A stretch of DNA of 64,000 nt. Source: Sphingobium fontiphilum. Its GTDB lineage: Bacteria > Pseudomonadota > Alphaproteobacteria > Sphingomonadales > Sphingomonadaceae. The position numbers and the translations under genes were made by a program. Below, piece by piece: positions 25,489 through 35,243 of this stretch. The DNA lies in assembly GCF_014196635.1 (NCBI RefSeq), contig NZ_JACIEB010000002.1, forward strand, positions 248,001 to 312,000. Direction: 5' to 3'. The notes beneath the pieces were generated by a model, which was not told the origin of the DNA, made no database searches, and saw nothing but the letters and a program-made list of their open reading frames with translations. Position 1 is the first letter of the stretch; the number at the start of each line of letters is the position of its first letter.

Positions 25489-25827
25489 TTACGGATTGCG
25501 CCGCAATACCCGGTCGCACACCTTATTGGTGCCTTCGCTCTTGCCGATCACCCGGCCCGCGACAGCGCCCGCCGCGCCAGCGAGCAGCGTTTCGCCCAGG
25601 CCGCCGCCCGCCAGCACGCTGACGCCCGCGCCACCCGCCGCGCCGATCACCGTGCCCTTGTCGCGGCCCTTCTTCGCCTGAAGCAGACAATAACGCACAT
25701 CGTCCCGGTCGCGCGGCGTTGCGCGCGCCACCCGCGCCTTTTCCTTGGCGTTCAGGCTCGCCGCCATCGCCGGGGTCGCGATCAGGCTGATGCCCACCGC
25801 CGCGCCCCATATCGCCGCCCATTTCAT
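25489..25827 (-). CDS. Glycine-zipper secreted protein inserted in the GTA cluster
   Basis: A 112-residue protein with a Sec signal peptide (cleavage after 'TPAMAAS'), a charged stretch, one 'RYCLLQAKKGRDKG' segment and a glycine-zipper region 'GTVIGAAGGAGVSVLAGGGL' through 'GAAGAVAGRVIGKSEG', then a final Cys. It resembles 17-kDa-antigen/YMGG-like envelope proteins. It is not a phage protein: it lies between the large terminase and the portal, has its own inverted repeat upstream (25837-25860) and its own terminator downstream, so it looks like an independent insert. The start at 25827 is preferred over 25854. Confidence 0.8.
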   Translation of the reverse strand: MKWAAIWGAAVGISLIATPAMAASLNAKEKARVARATPRDRDDVRYCLLQAKKGRDKGTVIGAAGGAGVSVLAGGGLGETLLAGAAGAVAGRVIGKSEGTNKVCDRVLRRNP

Positions 25828-25836
25828 AACCAGTCT

Positions 25837-25860
25837 CCGTTCGTTACACTTCACGAACGG
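25837..25860. promoter_or_regulatory. Inverted repeat upstream of the glycine-zipper gene
   Basis: Perfect 8-base arms CCGTTCGT (25837-25844) and ACGAACGG (25853-25860) with an 8-base spacer, ending ten bases from the ATG. It could be a regulator binding site or a 5' UTR hairpin that covers the ribosome site. Confidence 0.5.
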
Positions 25861-25890
25861 AAAACGAGCGGATCGGCTTGTGGTTCCCGC

Positions 25891-27234
25891 TCACATCCCC
25901 CGCACCCGCGCCTCTCCGCGCTGGGCCAGCATGATCTCGCTCAAGGCCCAGATCAGCGCGTCGGCCCGGTCGGGGGAGCGCCCCGGCCCCTGATAACCGC
26001 CCCCGCTCACAAAACCGCAAAGCTGGTCCTCCAGCATCGGGAAAGCGCCCAGATGCATCACCCGCCCGACCTCATAGAGCGCCGCTATCGGCTCGGCCCG
26101 CGCCACCTTGCCCCGCGTCGCATGGACCAGCCGCACCGGCAGGTTCGCTTCCGCCGCGCGCAGCACGCTCTCCACCATCGCGCCGCCGTTATTGGCTTCG
26201 GCTATCACCCGGTCCGCGCCGTGTGCCGCCGCCGCGCCCGCCACCGCCCGCGCCCAGCCTTCCGGCCCCAGCCCCTCGACGCTGGCGTCGGCGATCACAT
26301 AGCCGCGCCCGTCGGCATCCTGCCCGGCGACGACAATGCCGCAAGCGTCCCGCCCGATCCCGGCGGGCGGATCGACCCCCACCACCACCCGGACCAGCAG
26401 CGCCCCGGCATCCGCCAAGCCCGCCACATGCGCTGCGCGGCACCGCTCGATCAGCGCGCGGCTCCACAGCGCGCCGGCAATCTCCTCGATCAGCTCGCCG
26501 TCCAGTTCCTGCCGCCCCAGCCGGGTGCCGCCATAATATTTCATCATCCGCGTCAGGAAATCGGGGGCCAGATGCGCCATATTGTCGCCCGTCCGCCCGC
26601 GCGTCGCCACCACGTCGCCTGCCTCCGTCGCCGCGGCGCGCGCCATCAGCGCGCGGACCAGCGGCACCGGACGCGGCGTCGTCGTCGCCACCACGCGCGG
26701 CCGCCGCCCCAGCCGCATCCCCATCATCAGATTGTCCCAGGCCGCCTCGCCATGCGGCCATTTGGCGATCTCGTCGGCCCAGCCATGGCTGAACTGCGGC
26801 CCGCGCAGCGCCTCGGGGTCGGCCGCGCCGAACAATGTCGCCATCGCGCCGTTTGGCCAGATCAACCGGCGCAGCGCCGGGGCAAAGGCGGGCCGGTTCC
26901 ACCAGGGCGCAATGGCCAGCAGCCCCGATGCCCCCTCCACCATCACGCTGCGCGCCTCGTGCAGGCTCGCAGCCACCAGCGCGATCCGCGCCTTGCCGTC
27001 CTGTTCCGCAATGCCGCGCACCCATTCCGCCCCGGCCCGCGTCTTGCCGAAACCGCGCCCCGCCATCATCAGCCATGTCGACCAGTCGCCCGGCGGCGCC
27101 ATCTGTTCGGGCCGCGCCGTCCACGCCCATTCATGCGCCAGCCGCTCGGCCGCCGCCGCGTCCAGCCCCGCCAGCAACCGCTCGCGCTCCTCCGGAGGTT
27201 GCGCCGCCAGCCATTCCATGTCCGAACGCGGCAT
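25891..27234 (-). CDS. GTA g2 large terminase
   Basis: A 447-residue packaging ATPase-nuclease. Walker A is GRGFGKT at residues 59-65, Walker B is in 'WADEIAKWPHG', and the coupling motif lies near 'MMGMRLGRRPRVVATTTPRP'. The C-terminal RNase H-like nuclease domain has 'VVGVDPPAGIGRDACGIVVA' and later 'VIAEANNGGAMVESVLR' and 'DRADALIWALSEIM' with its acidic residues. It packages host DNA headfuls in GTAs. A GGGGGAAG sequence precedes the ATG. It lies 24 bases after the small-terminase gene. Confidence 0.95.
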   Translation of the reverse strand: MPRSDMEWLAAQPPEERERLLAGLDAAAAERLAHEWAWTARPEQMAPPGDWSTWLMMAGRGFGKTRAGAEWVRGIAEQDGKARIALVAASLHEARSVMVEGASGLLAIAPWWNRPAFAPALRRLIWPNGAMATLFGAADPEALRGPQFSHGWADEIAKWPHGEAAWDNLMMGMRLGRRPRVVATTTPRPVPLVRALMARAAATEAGDVVATRGRTGDNMAHLAPDFLTRMMKYYGGTRLGRQELDGELIEEIAGALWSRALIERCRAAHVAGLADAGALLVRVVVGVDPPAGIGRDACGIVVAGQDADGRGYVIADASVEGLGPEGWARAVAGAAAAHGADRVIAEANNGGAMVESVLRAAEANLPVRLVHATRGKVARAEPIAALYEVGRVMHLGAFPMLEDQLCGFVSGGGYQGPGRSPDRADALIWALSEIMLAQRGEARVRGM

Positions 27235-27258
27235 CTGCTTCCCCCGAAATCACCACTC

Positions 27259-27804
27259 TCAATCGCCGTCGTCGCCGGTCGCCCGCCGCCGCTGCCGCAC
27301 CTCATCCAGCACCCGGCGCATCCGGGCGAGCGCATCCTCGCCATCGGGCCGGTCGCGCATCTCCTCGGCGCGCAACGCCGCCACCGTACCCCGATGCGCC
27401 AGCAACAGCCGCACCCCCACCTGCAAAGGCACGCCGCGCCGGATCTTGCGGCTCTTCACCGCCCCCTCGCTGTCCAGGACGATGTCTTCCTGCTCGCTGC
27501 CGAACAGCGTCTGGCGCAGCAGCAACGCCTCCAGTTCGGCATAACCGATGCTCAACGCCTGCGCCCATTCACGGGCAAAGGCCGGGTCGCGCCGCTTCTG
27601 CTCATAGGCGCTGGAACTGGACTTCTTCGCAGCCCGCGCCGCCTCCGTCACATTGCAGGTCGCCGCCAGCGTCTCCATGAATTTGCGCCGCCGCGCGGTC
27701 GTCCACCCGTCCTTGCGCACCGTGCGCAACTGCGCCGGGGCGTCGCCGCTGGCGATCCTTGTGCGCGCCACGGTCATCCCGCGCGCCTCCTCCTCATCCG
27801 CCAT
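27259..27804 (-). CDS. Small-terminase-like protein, first gene of the GTA cluster
   Basis: A 181-residue basic protein with a helix-turn-helix-like core 'FMETLAATCNVTEAARAAKK' followed by 'SAYEQKRRDPAFAREWAQAL', the pattern of phage small terminases that bind DNA for packaging. The C-terminal half ('VKSRKIRRGVPLQVGVRLLL' and 'LARMRRVLDEVRQRRR') is probably for oligomerisation or large-subunit contact. The start at 27804 ('MADEEEARG') is backed by GGGGAGAGG; other in-frame starts exist at 27861 and 27774. It precedes the large terminase, as g1 does in RcGTA, but is longer than the RcGTA g1 product. Confidence 0.75.
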   Translation of the reverse strand: MADEEEARGMTVARTRIASGDAPAQLRTVRKDGWTTARRRKFMETLAATCNVTEAARAAKKSSSSAYEQKRRDPAFAREWAQALSIGYAELEALLLRQTLFGSEQEDIVLDSEGAVKSRKIRRGVPLQVGVRLLLAHRGTVAALRAEEMRDRPDGEDALARMRRVLDEVRQRRRATGDDGD

Positions 27805-28011
27805 GGCCTCTCCCCGTGCAAAAGGCGCGCGAAAGGCCCCGGCCATCAAGGCCAGGCTCATCTCGCTCACCCTCTCAGAAATTTGATGACCGCCAGCGCC
27901 CCGCGCCCGCCCGGCATCAAAAAACCGACGGGACGGCAGGATCGGGCGACCTCGCCGCCCGTTGTTCGATCCCACCGCCGCGTCGGCGACTCACAATTCC
28001 CAATATCGTCA

Positions 28012-28040
28012 TTTGTGCCATATCAGCGTGACGATGTCAA
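28012..28040 (-). promoter_or_regulatory. Candidate promoter of the GTA cluster
   Basis: On the minus strand a perfect TTGACA (28040-28035) is followed by a 17-base spacer and CACAAA (28017-28012). The spacer contains CTGATATGG, also seen upstream of the GST gene. The 208 bases from here to the terS start hold no other gene. The -10 is weak, so an activator may be needed. Confidence 0.4.
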
Positions 28041-28064
28041 TATAAAATAACCAAATGGGTTATT
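28041..28064 (-). terminator. Weak terminator-like inverted repeat at the end of the second GST gene
   Basis: AATAACC (28046-28052) and GGTTATT (28058-28064) form a hairpin that includes the GST stop codon; the minus-strand RNA continues TTATAT. The stem is A/T-rich, so termination may be weak. Confidence 0.45.
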
Positions 28065-28707
28065 TCATCAAATCACGCCCCATCATCGCCTTTTCCGCCG
28101 CCAGCGCCCCGGCAAAGCTCTCGCGGGCCACCAGCCTGTCCAGCCAGGCCCGAACCCCGGGCCACTGCGCGGAAAAGGGCGTTTCGCTGCAATAGGCAAC
28201 CGTCAGCAGCGGACAGGCCACGGCAATATCCGCCAGCGTCAGCCCGTCGCCCACCAGCCAGCCCGTCTGCGCCAGCACGGTTTCGATATAGTCCATCAGC
28301 GGCGGCAACTCTTTCGTTTCGGCGGCGTCGGCCACCGCCGCGTCCACCGGCATGCCCAGCAGCGGCCCGACCATGCGGTTGAACACGATTTTGACGCCCG
28401 CCGGTTGCAGGATGGTGTCGCCAAATTCCTCGAACCAGATGGTTTTGGCGCGGGCGCGCGGATCGGCGGGGATCATCGCCGGTTCGGGCTGCAACGCCTC
28501 CCAATAGGCGACGATGGCGCTGCTGTCGGACAGGGTGAAATCACCGTCGGCCAGCGCGGGCATCTTGGCAAAGGGCGACGCGGCCCTGAACGCATCGCCG
28601 CCCTGCCCAAAGCCCGCAGGCACCACGTCCAGCGCAATCCCCTTTTCCGCCGCGACGACGATCGCCTTGCGGACAAAGGGCGAGGCCCGCATTCCATAGA
28701 GAATCAT
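28060..28707 (-). CDS. Glutathione S-transferase family protein (second)
   Basis: A 215-residue GST. The start at 28707 gives the usual thioredoxin-fold opening 'MILYGMRASPFVRKAIVVAAE' (positions 1-21; Ser-Pro in 'ASPF' is the catalytic-site region). The cis-Pro motif is 'FAKMPAL', and 'LSDSSAIVAYWEAL' follows. The C-terminal helical domain has 'LVGDGLTLADIAVACPL', the GST N-capping box. A start at 28746 would add thirteen unlike residues. It is monocistronic, with an A/T-rich promoter region upstream that shares CTGATATGGCA with the GTA promoter region. The substrate is unknown. Confidence 0.92.
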   Translation of the reverse strand: MILYGMRASPFVRKAIVVAAEKGIALDVVPAGFGQGGDAFRAASPFAKMPALADGDFTLSDSSAIVAYWEALQPEPAMIPADPRARAKTIWFEEFGDTILQPAGVKIVFNRMVGPLLGMPVDAAVADAAETKELPPLMDYIETVLAQTGWLVGDGLTLADIAVACPLLTVAYCSETPFSAQWPGVRAWLDRLVARESFAGALAAEKAMMGRDLMK

Positions 28708-28792
28708 GGCATCACTCCTTTTGCCGTTTTCAACGGCGCCGGTCATGCCATATCAGTTTCAATATGCAACTATTATTATATGACAGGCTGCG

Positions 28793-29035
28793 TCAGCACA
28801 CATCCTCCTCGCGCACCACCGGCCGCGCCTCGCGTGTCGCCCGCATCCGGCTCGCGGCATCATTGGGGTCCGAAGTCAGCACGACATGATCCTCATGCAC
28901 CTCCAGCAGCACCCCGGCGAAAGGGAACCCCTCCAGGCTGCCGGTCACGCGGTAACTGACCGAATCGCCCGCCTTGAACGTCGCCGGGTCCGTGTTGAAC
29001 GTGAACGGGCAACCGCCCTCACCCATGCCTTGCAT
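28793..29035 (-). CDS. Conserved-looking small hypothetical protein
   Basis: An 80-residue protein 'MQGMGEGGCPFTFNTDPATF' followed by 'GDSVSYRVTGSLEGFPFAGV' and a strand 'VHEDHVVLTSDP'. It looks like a single small beta-barrel (SH3- or Sm-like) domain with a charged tail ending in Cys. No family is recognised. No signal peptide. It is divergent from the GNAT gene with a short intergenic region; a GAGG sequence lies 6-9 bases before the ATG. Confidence 0.65.
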   Translation of the reverse strand: MQGMGEGGCPFTFNTDPATFKAGDSVSYRVTGSLEGFPFAGVLLEVHEDHVVLTSDPNDAASRMRATREARPVVREEDVC

Positions 29036-29121
29036 CGTTGCATTCTCCTCTCTGCCGCACAGCTAACCACAGCCGCCACCGCGATCAAGTCTGCGGCTTT
29101 ATCCTGTCATCATCCGCCGCT

Positions 29122-29655
29122 ATGGCCCGGCCGATGCATATCCGCCCCGCCACGCCTGACGATCTGCCCGCCCTCCACGCCGTCATCGAACGCGCCTATC
29201 GCGGCGACAGCGCCCGGCAGGGCTGGACCTTTGAAGCCGATCTCCTCACTGGCCCGCGCACCGACCTTGCCGAACTGCAATCGCTGCTCGACGATCCGGC
29301 GCAAGCGCTGCTGATGGCGACCGGCCCAGATGGCCAGCCCATCGGCTCGGTCGTGGTCGCAAACCTTGGCGACGGCATCGCCTATCTGGGCATGCTCAGT
29401 ATTGAACCGACGCTTCAGGCCGCCGGGCTCGGCCGCCGCCTGATCGCCGCGGCCGAGGACCATGCCGTCCATCATTTCGGCGCGCGAACGATGGAAATGA
29501 CGGTCATCGACGCCCGCGCCGAACTCATCGCCTATTATCAGCGGCGCGGCTATGTCCTCACCGGCGAAACCCGTCCCTTCCCGCTGTTGACGGACCCGCC
29601 CTTGTCCATGGTCGTGCTGGCAAAATCGCTGGCGGCCCCGGCGCATCTCGGCTAG
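29122..29655 (+). CDS. GNAT family N-acetyltransferase
   Basis: A 177-residue acetyltransferase. 'IRPATPDDLPALHAVIERAY' opens the GNAT fold, 'YLGMLSIEPTLQAAGLGRRL' contains motif A with the acetyl-CoA pyrophosphate loop (Q-A-A-G-L-G-R), and 'LIAYYQRRGYVLTGETRPF' is motif B with the conserved Tyr. The start may be 29122 (MARPMHIR) or the ATG at 29134 (MHIRPATP). The acceptor substrate is unknown. The DedA-like gene follows after 11 bases, so the two may be co-transcribed. Confidence 0.9.
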   Translation: MARPMHIRPATPDDLPALHAVIERAYRGDSARQGWTFEADLLTGPRTDLAELQSLLDDPAQALLMATGPDGQPIGSVVVANLGDGIAYLGMLSIEPTLQAAGLGRRLIAAAEDHAVHHFGARTMEMTVIDARAELIAYYQRRGYVLTGETRPFPLLTDPPLSMVVLAKSLAAPAHLG

Positions 29656-29666
29656 GCCGTCGCCCG

Positions 29667-30302
29667 ATGCTCACCCGCCTCTATCAATGGACGCTGGCCA
29701 AGGCCGCCCATGCCCATGCGGAACGCTGGCTGTTCGCCATCAGCTTCATGGAATCCAGCTTCTTCCCCATTCCGCCACATCCGCTGCTCGGCCTCATGTG
29801 CCTCGCGCGGCCGGAACGGGCGCTGCGCTACGGCCTCATCTGCACCATCGCCTCGGTACTGGGCGGCCTGCTCGGCTATGGTATCGGCCACTTCGTCTAC
29901 GAAGCGGTCGGGCAACAGATTCTCTCGGCGCTCGGCCTGTCGGCGAAATTCCCTGTCGCGGCCTGCTATCTACGAGACAATGCCGCGCTGATTATTCTGG
30001 CCAAAGGCGCGACGCCGATCCCGTTCAAGCTCATCACGATCACGGCGGGCTTCATCGGCCTGTCGCTGTTCACCTTCCTGTGGGCCAGCATCCTCTCCCG
30101 CGCGTTCCAATTCATGCTGGTGGGTTTCCTGTTCTGGAAATTCGGCCGCCCGATCAAGGCGTTCATCGAAAAATATCTGGCCCTCCTGTCGGCCCTGTTC
30201 CTGGTGCTGGTGGTGGGCGGCTTCATCGCCGCGTCGATGCTGTCCGGCGGCAATTCAAGGAGCGACAAGTGCAGCCAGGCCACTCTCTCCTCGCTCCGCT
30301 AG
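29667..30302 (+). CDS. YqaA-like VTT/DedA-superfamily membrane protein
   Basis: A 211-residue inner-membrane protein of the SNARE-associated/VTT superfamily. 'RWLFAISFMESSFFPIPPHP' is the re-entrant-loop motif with the conserved Glu and Pro residues, and 'GGLLGYGIGHFVYEAVGQQI' is the second half. 'LAKGATPIPFKLITITAGF' follows. Homologues act in lipid scrambling or membrane homeostasis. It overlaps the start of lnt by 34 bases, so the two are coupled; both concern the envelope. Confidence 0.88.
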   Translation: MLTRLYQWTLAKAAHAHAERWLFAISFMESSFFPIPPHPLLGLMCLARPERALRYGLICTIASVLGGLLGYGIGHFVYEAVGQQILSALGLSAKFPVAACYLRDNAALIILAKGATPIPFKLITITAGFIGLSLFTFLWASILSRAFQFMLVGFLFWKFGRPIKAFIEKYLALLSALFLVLVVGGFIAASMLSGGNSRSDKCSQATLSSLR

Positions 30303-31861
30303 AGCGGCTGGCCGCGCCCGCGCGCCGCCGCCCCCGGCTCACCGCGCTCCTTATCGGCGCGGCGTCGGCCACCGGTTTCGAACCGCTGTCGCTGTGGACC
30401 GTCGCCCTCATCTGCTTCGCCATATTATTGGGCCTGATCGAAAGCGCGCCGGACCGCCGCTCCGCCTTCCTGCGCGGCTGGCTGTTCGGGCTTGGCCATT
30501 TCACCATCGGCCTCAACTGGATCGCCCACGCCTTCACCTTTCAGGACGCGATGCCGCACTGGTTCGGCTATCCGTCCGTGGCGCTCCTCTCGCTCTATCT
30601 GGCGGTCTATCCCGGCCTCGCGGCGCTCGCGACATGGTGGACCGCGCGCCGCATCGCCGCGCCTCCCGCCGCATTCGTCATCCTGTTCGCGGCCTGCTGG
30701 CTGGTGTCGGAATGGCTGCGCGCGACATTGTTTACCGGCTTCGCCTGGAACCCGCTGGGCGCCGTCGCCCTGCCCACGGGCCTCGCCATCGCCGCGACGC
30801 TGGTCGGCACCTATGCGCTCGGCGCGCTCGTCGCACTGTCGGCAGGCGCAGTCAGGCTCGCCTTTACCGGCCATTGGAAGCCCGCCGCCGCGCTGTTCGC
30901 GCCCATCGCCGCCATCGCGCTCTGGGGCTTGCTGACCCCGCCGCCAGAAACCCCGGTCGGCGCGCCGCGCATTCGCGTGGTCCAGCCCAATATTGGCCAG
31001 CAGGACAAACACTCGCCCGCTTTGGAAGAAGCCAATTTCCGCAAGCTCGCCGCGCTTTCCGGCCCGCGCCGCCCGGCCCCGCGCCTCATTTTCTGGCCCG
31101 AAGACGCCATTCCCGCCTGGCTCGACATGGAACCGGAATGGCGGGAGCGGCTGGCCAGCCTGCTCGGCCCCGGCGACCTGCTGATGACTGGCGGGACCAA
31201 GGTCTATTTCAAGGAAACCGACAAGGGCTTCTACACCGACCGGGTGCTGGCTGGCGCGAACAACAGCCTGTTCATCGTCACCCCCGACGCCCGCCTGCTC
31301 GGCCGTTACGACAAGTCCCACCTCGTCCCCTATGGCGAATATCTGCCGATGCGCTCGATCCTCTCGCCCATCGGCCTGTCGCGCCTTGTCCCCGGCGACG
31401 CCGATTTCTGGCCCGGCCCCGGCCCGCAAAGCATGACCCTGCCCGGCGCGCCCGGCCGCCCGACGATGCTGATGGGCGGGCAAATCTGTTACGAAATCAT
31501 CTTTTCGGGCCATGTCGTCGACGCCGCCAATCGCCCCGCCTTCCTCTTCAACCCGTCCAACGACGCCTGGTTCGGCAGTTGGGGGCCGGTCCAGCATCTG
31601 GCGCAGGCGCGGCTGCGCGCCATCGAGGAAGGCCTGCCCATCGTCCGCTCGACGCCGACCGGCATTTCCGCCGTCATCGACGCGCGCGGCCATGTCCGCG
31701 CCGCCATCGCCCATAACCGCGCGGGCTATCTCGACACCGGCCTGCCGCCGCCCCTGCCGCCGACGCTGTTCGCCCGGATCGGCAACTGGATGGTGCTGAT
31801 TGTCGCGGCCGCGCTTGGCGCGCTGGCCTTTGCAATTGCCAGACGCGCAAGCCGGGGCTAA
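30269..31861 (+). CDS. lnt: Apolipoprotein N-acyltransferase
   Basis: A 530-residue inner-membrane enzyme that adds the third acyl chain to lipoproteins. The N-terminal ~220 residues hold about seven hydrophobic helices. The periplasmic nitrilase domain carries the catalytic triad: Glu in 'FWPEDAIP', Lys in '[12 protein letters not shown]' and Cys in '[10 protein letters not shown]'. A final TM segment ends the protein. The start is the GTG at 30269, preceded by AAGGAG seven bases upstream; it lies inside the end of the preceding gene. This window also encodes lipoproteins (SodC and a glycine-zipper lipoprotein) that would be substrates. Confidence 0.95.
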   Translation: MQPGHSLLAPLERLAAPARRRPRLTALLIGAASATGFEPLSLWTVALICFAILLGLIESAPDRRSAFLRGWLFGLGHFTIGLNWIAHAFTFQDAMPHWFGYPSVALLSLYLAVYPGLAALATWWTARRIAAPPAAFVILFAACWLVSEWLRATLFTGFAWNPLGAVALPTGLAIAATLVGTYALGALVALSAGAVRLAFTGHWKPAAALFAPIAAIALWGLLTPPPETPVGAPRIRVVQPNIGQQDKHSPALEEANFRKLAALSGPRRPAPRLIFWPEDAIPAWLDMEPEWRERLASLLGPGDLLMTGGTKVYFKETDKGFYTDRVLAGANNSLFIVTPDARLLGRYDKSHLVPYGEYLPMRSILSPIGLSRLVPGDADFWPGPGPQSMTLPGAPGRPTMLMGGQICYEIIFSGHVVDAANRPAFLFNPSNDAWFGSWGPVQHLAQARLRAIEEGLPIVRSTPTGISAVIDARGHVRAAIAHNRAGYLDTGLPPPLPPTLFARIGNWMVLIVAAALGALAFAIARRASRG

Positions 31862-31919
31862 AGCGCATATAACATTTTCTTTATATCCTGCCCTTGCGCC
31901 ATCAGCTATCGGGAGTCCC

Positions 31920-33131
<1,212 letters not shown>

Positions 33132-33158
33132 GCCCGCCTCGCCTCGGCACCGGCCAGC

Positions 33159-33194
33159 AAAAAGGGCTGCGGAGATCGTCTCCGCAGCCCTTTT
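33159..33194. terminator. Bidirectional intrinsic terminator between metK and prpE
   Basis: A 12-base perfect stem GGGCTGCGGAGA / TCTCCGCAGCCC (33164-33175, 33179-33190) with AAAAA on the left and TTTT on the right. It serves both convergent genes. Confidence 0.9.
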
Positions 33195-33219
33195 CTCTCG
33201 GTGCGACCCGATGAATGGT

Positions 33220-35091
33220 TCAGGCGGGCGCCTGATCGAACAGCGCCATGATTGCCTCCAGCGCCGCCGGGCTCTCGATCGTCGGCGGCATGGCGATCTT
33301 CTCGCCCGCCGCCACCTTCCGCAGCGCCGCGCGCAAAATCTTGCCCGACCGCGTCTTTGGCAGCGCGCCCACGACATGCACCTCCTTCAGCGCCGCCACC
33401 GGACCCAGTTCGTCGCGGACCATCTTCACGATCTCGCGCTCCAGCGCCGCATTGTCCCACTGGCCGACCTTGGCCACGGCAAAGGCCATGGGGATCATCC
33501 CCTTCAGCGCATCGTCGACGCCGATCACCGCGCATTCGGCGATGGCCGGGTGGCTGGCGACGATCTGCTCCATCTGCCCGGTCGACAGGCGATGACCCGC
33601 CACGTTGATGATGTCGTCGGTGCGGCCCATGATGTTGACGAAGCCGTCGGCGTCGATATGCCCGGCGTCGCCCGTCTCATAATGGCCGGGGAAGGTCGCG
33701 AACGCCTTGGCGTAGCCCGCCTCATTGTTCCACAGCCCAGCATAGCAGCCCGGCGCCAGCGGCATCGTCATCACGACTTTGCCCGTCTCGCCGGCCGGCA
33801 CATCCTCGCCGCCATCGTCAACGATGCGGAAAGCGAAGCCGGGCACGGGGAAGCCCGCACTGCCCGCCTTGCGCCGCGTATCGCCCAGCCCCAGGCAGGT
33901 CGCCAGCGCGGGCCAGCCCAGTTCGGTCTGCCACCAATGGTCGATCACCGGCAGTTTGAGATGCTCTTCAGCCCAGTGGATGGTGTCGGGGTCCGCCCGC
34001 TCGCCCGCCAGGAACATGGCGCGCAGATTGCCCGTGCCGATATCGGCGATGAAGCGCCCGTCCGGATCCTCCTTGCGCACCGCGCGGATGGCGGTCGGCG
34101 CAGTGAAGAATATCCGCACATCATTGCGCGCAATGGTGCGCCAGAATGTGCCCGCGTCCGGCGTGCCCACCGGCTTGCCCTCGAACAGCAATGTCGTCGC
34201 CCCGGCGATCAACGGGCCATAGGCGATATAGCTGTGCCCGACGACCCATCCCACGTCGGACGCGGCCCAGAACACCTCACCCGGCTGGATGCCATAGATA
34301 TTGGCCATGCTCCACGCGAGCACCACCGCGTGGCCGCCATTCTGGCGCACCACGCCCTTGGGCATCCCCGTCGTGCCGGACGTATAGAGGATGTAGAGCG
34401 GATCGGTGGCCTTCACCGGCACGCAATCGGCCGGTTCCGCCTGCGCCAGCGCGCCCGCCCAGTCGATGTCGCGCCCGTCCTGCATCGGCGCCGTCGCCTG
34501 CGGCCGCTGCAACAGGATGACGCCGCTTACCTTGTGCTGCGCCAGTTGCAGCGCATGGTCGACCAGCGGCTTATAGGGGATGACCTTGCCGCCCTCGATC
34601 CCGCAGGATGTGGTCAGCAGCAATTGGGGCGTCGCGTCGTCAATGCGCTTGGCCAATTCCGGCGCGGCGAACCCGCCGAACACCACCGAATGGATCGCGC
34701 CGATCCGCGCACAGGCCAGCATCGCGAACAGCGCCTGCGGGATCATCGGCATGTAAATGATGACGCGGTCGCCCTTGCCCACGCCCTGCGCCGCGATCAT
34801 GCCCGCCGTCCGCGCCACATGGTCGCGCAATTGCGCGAAGGTGAACGTCGTGCGCGTGTCGGTCACCGGGCTTTCGTAAATGAGCGCAATGTCGTCGCCC
34901 CGGCCCGCCTCGACATGGCGGTCGACCGCATTGTGGCACGTATTCATCACCCCGTCGGCGAACCAGCCCTCGCCATCCCGCCATCCGGCTTGCGGCTTCA
35001 CCTGCCAAACTATCGCTTCGGCAGCCTTCAGCCAGAAGCCGTTGGCGTCAGCGCGGCTCGCGGCATAGCTTTCCATATAGGCTTGCGACAT
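33220..35091 (-). CDS. prpE: Propionyl-CoA synthetase
   Basis: A 623-residue acyl-CoA synthetase of the acetate/propionate clade. AMP-binding signature 'YILYTSGTTGMPKGVVR', then 'WAASDVGWVVGHSYIAYGPL', 'WWQTELGWP' and the hinge 'YETGDAGHIDADGFV'. The C-terminal '[14 protein letters not shown]' carries the catalytic Lys that is acetylated in regulated members. 'CHNAVDRHVEAGRGDDIALIYE' near the N-terminus and the TEL... pattern favour PrpE over Acs; a second, true Acs is encoded 3.4 kb away. It activates propionate (and possibly acetate or acrylate) in the cytosol. It lies downstream of, but separated by a terminator from, the MHS transporter gene. Confidence 0.88.
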   Translation of the reverse strand: MSQAYMESYAASRADANGFWLKAAEAIVWQVKPQAGWRDGEGWFADGVMNTCHNAVDRHVEAGRGDDIALIYESPVTDTRTTFTFAQLRDHVARTAGMIAAQGVGKGDRVIIYMPMIPQALFAMLACARIGAIHSVVFGGFAAPELAKRIDDATPQLLLTTSCGIEGGKVIPYKPLVDHALQLAQHKVSGVILLQRPQATAPMQDGRDIDWAGALAQAEPADCVPVKATDPLYILYTSGTTGMPKGVVRQNGGHAVVLAWSMANIYGIQPGEVFWAASDVGWVVGHSYIAYGPLIAGATTLLFEGKPVGTPDAGTFWRTIARNDVRIFFTAPTAIRAVRKEDPDGRFIADIGTGNLRAMFLAGERADPDTIHWAEEHLKLPVIDHWWQTELGWPALATCLGLGDTRRKAGSAGFPVPGFAFRIVDDGGEDVPAGETGKVVMTMPLAPGCYAGLWNNEAGYAKAFATFPGHYETGDAGHIDADGFVNIMGRTDDIINVAGHRLSTGQMEQIVASHPAIAECAVIGVDDALKGMIPMAFAVAKVGQWDNAALEREIVKMVRDELGPVAALKEVHVVGALPKTRSGKILRAALRKVAAGEKIAMPPTIESPAALEAIMALFDQAPA

Positions 35092-35186
35092 GGCTCTCTC
35101 CCTTACTGGTCACCATCATGCAGCAAATCGCCCATCGCCGCTATTCGACCATGGTCGGGCCGGGTTGTTACGTACTGAAAATAAGA

Positions 35187-35220
35187 CGGCGGCCTCCAAG
35201 TGGAAGCCGCCGCCCTTTTT
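35187..35220. terminator. Terminator between the MHS transporter gene and prpE
   Basis: Stem CGGCGGC / GCCGCCG (35187-35193, 35206-35212) with an inner TCCA / TGGA pair. The plus side ends CCCTTTTT and the minus side TCTTATTTT, so it should end the minus-strand transporter transcript before prpE. Confidence 0.65.
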
Positions 35221-35243
35221 CGTCGCCTTGCGGCTTCGTCCGA

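Noticed and set aside
9245..27804. A complete active prophage
   Set aside because: No integrase, attachment-site repeat pair, repressor, replication or lysis gene is present, and gene order follows the RcGTA pattern.
31862..31919. A SAM-responsive riboswitch before metK
   Set aside because: Only 58 bases separate lnt and metK and they lack the stems of SAM riboswitch classes I know.
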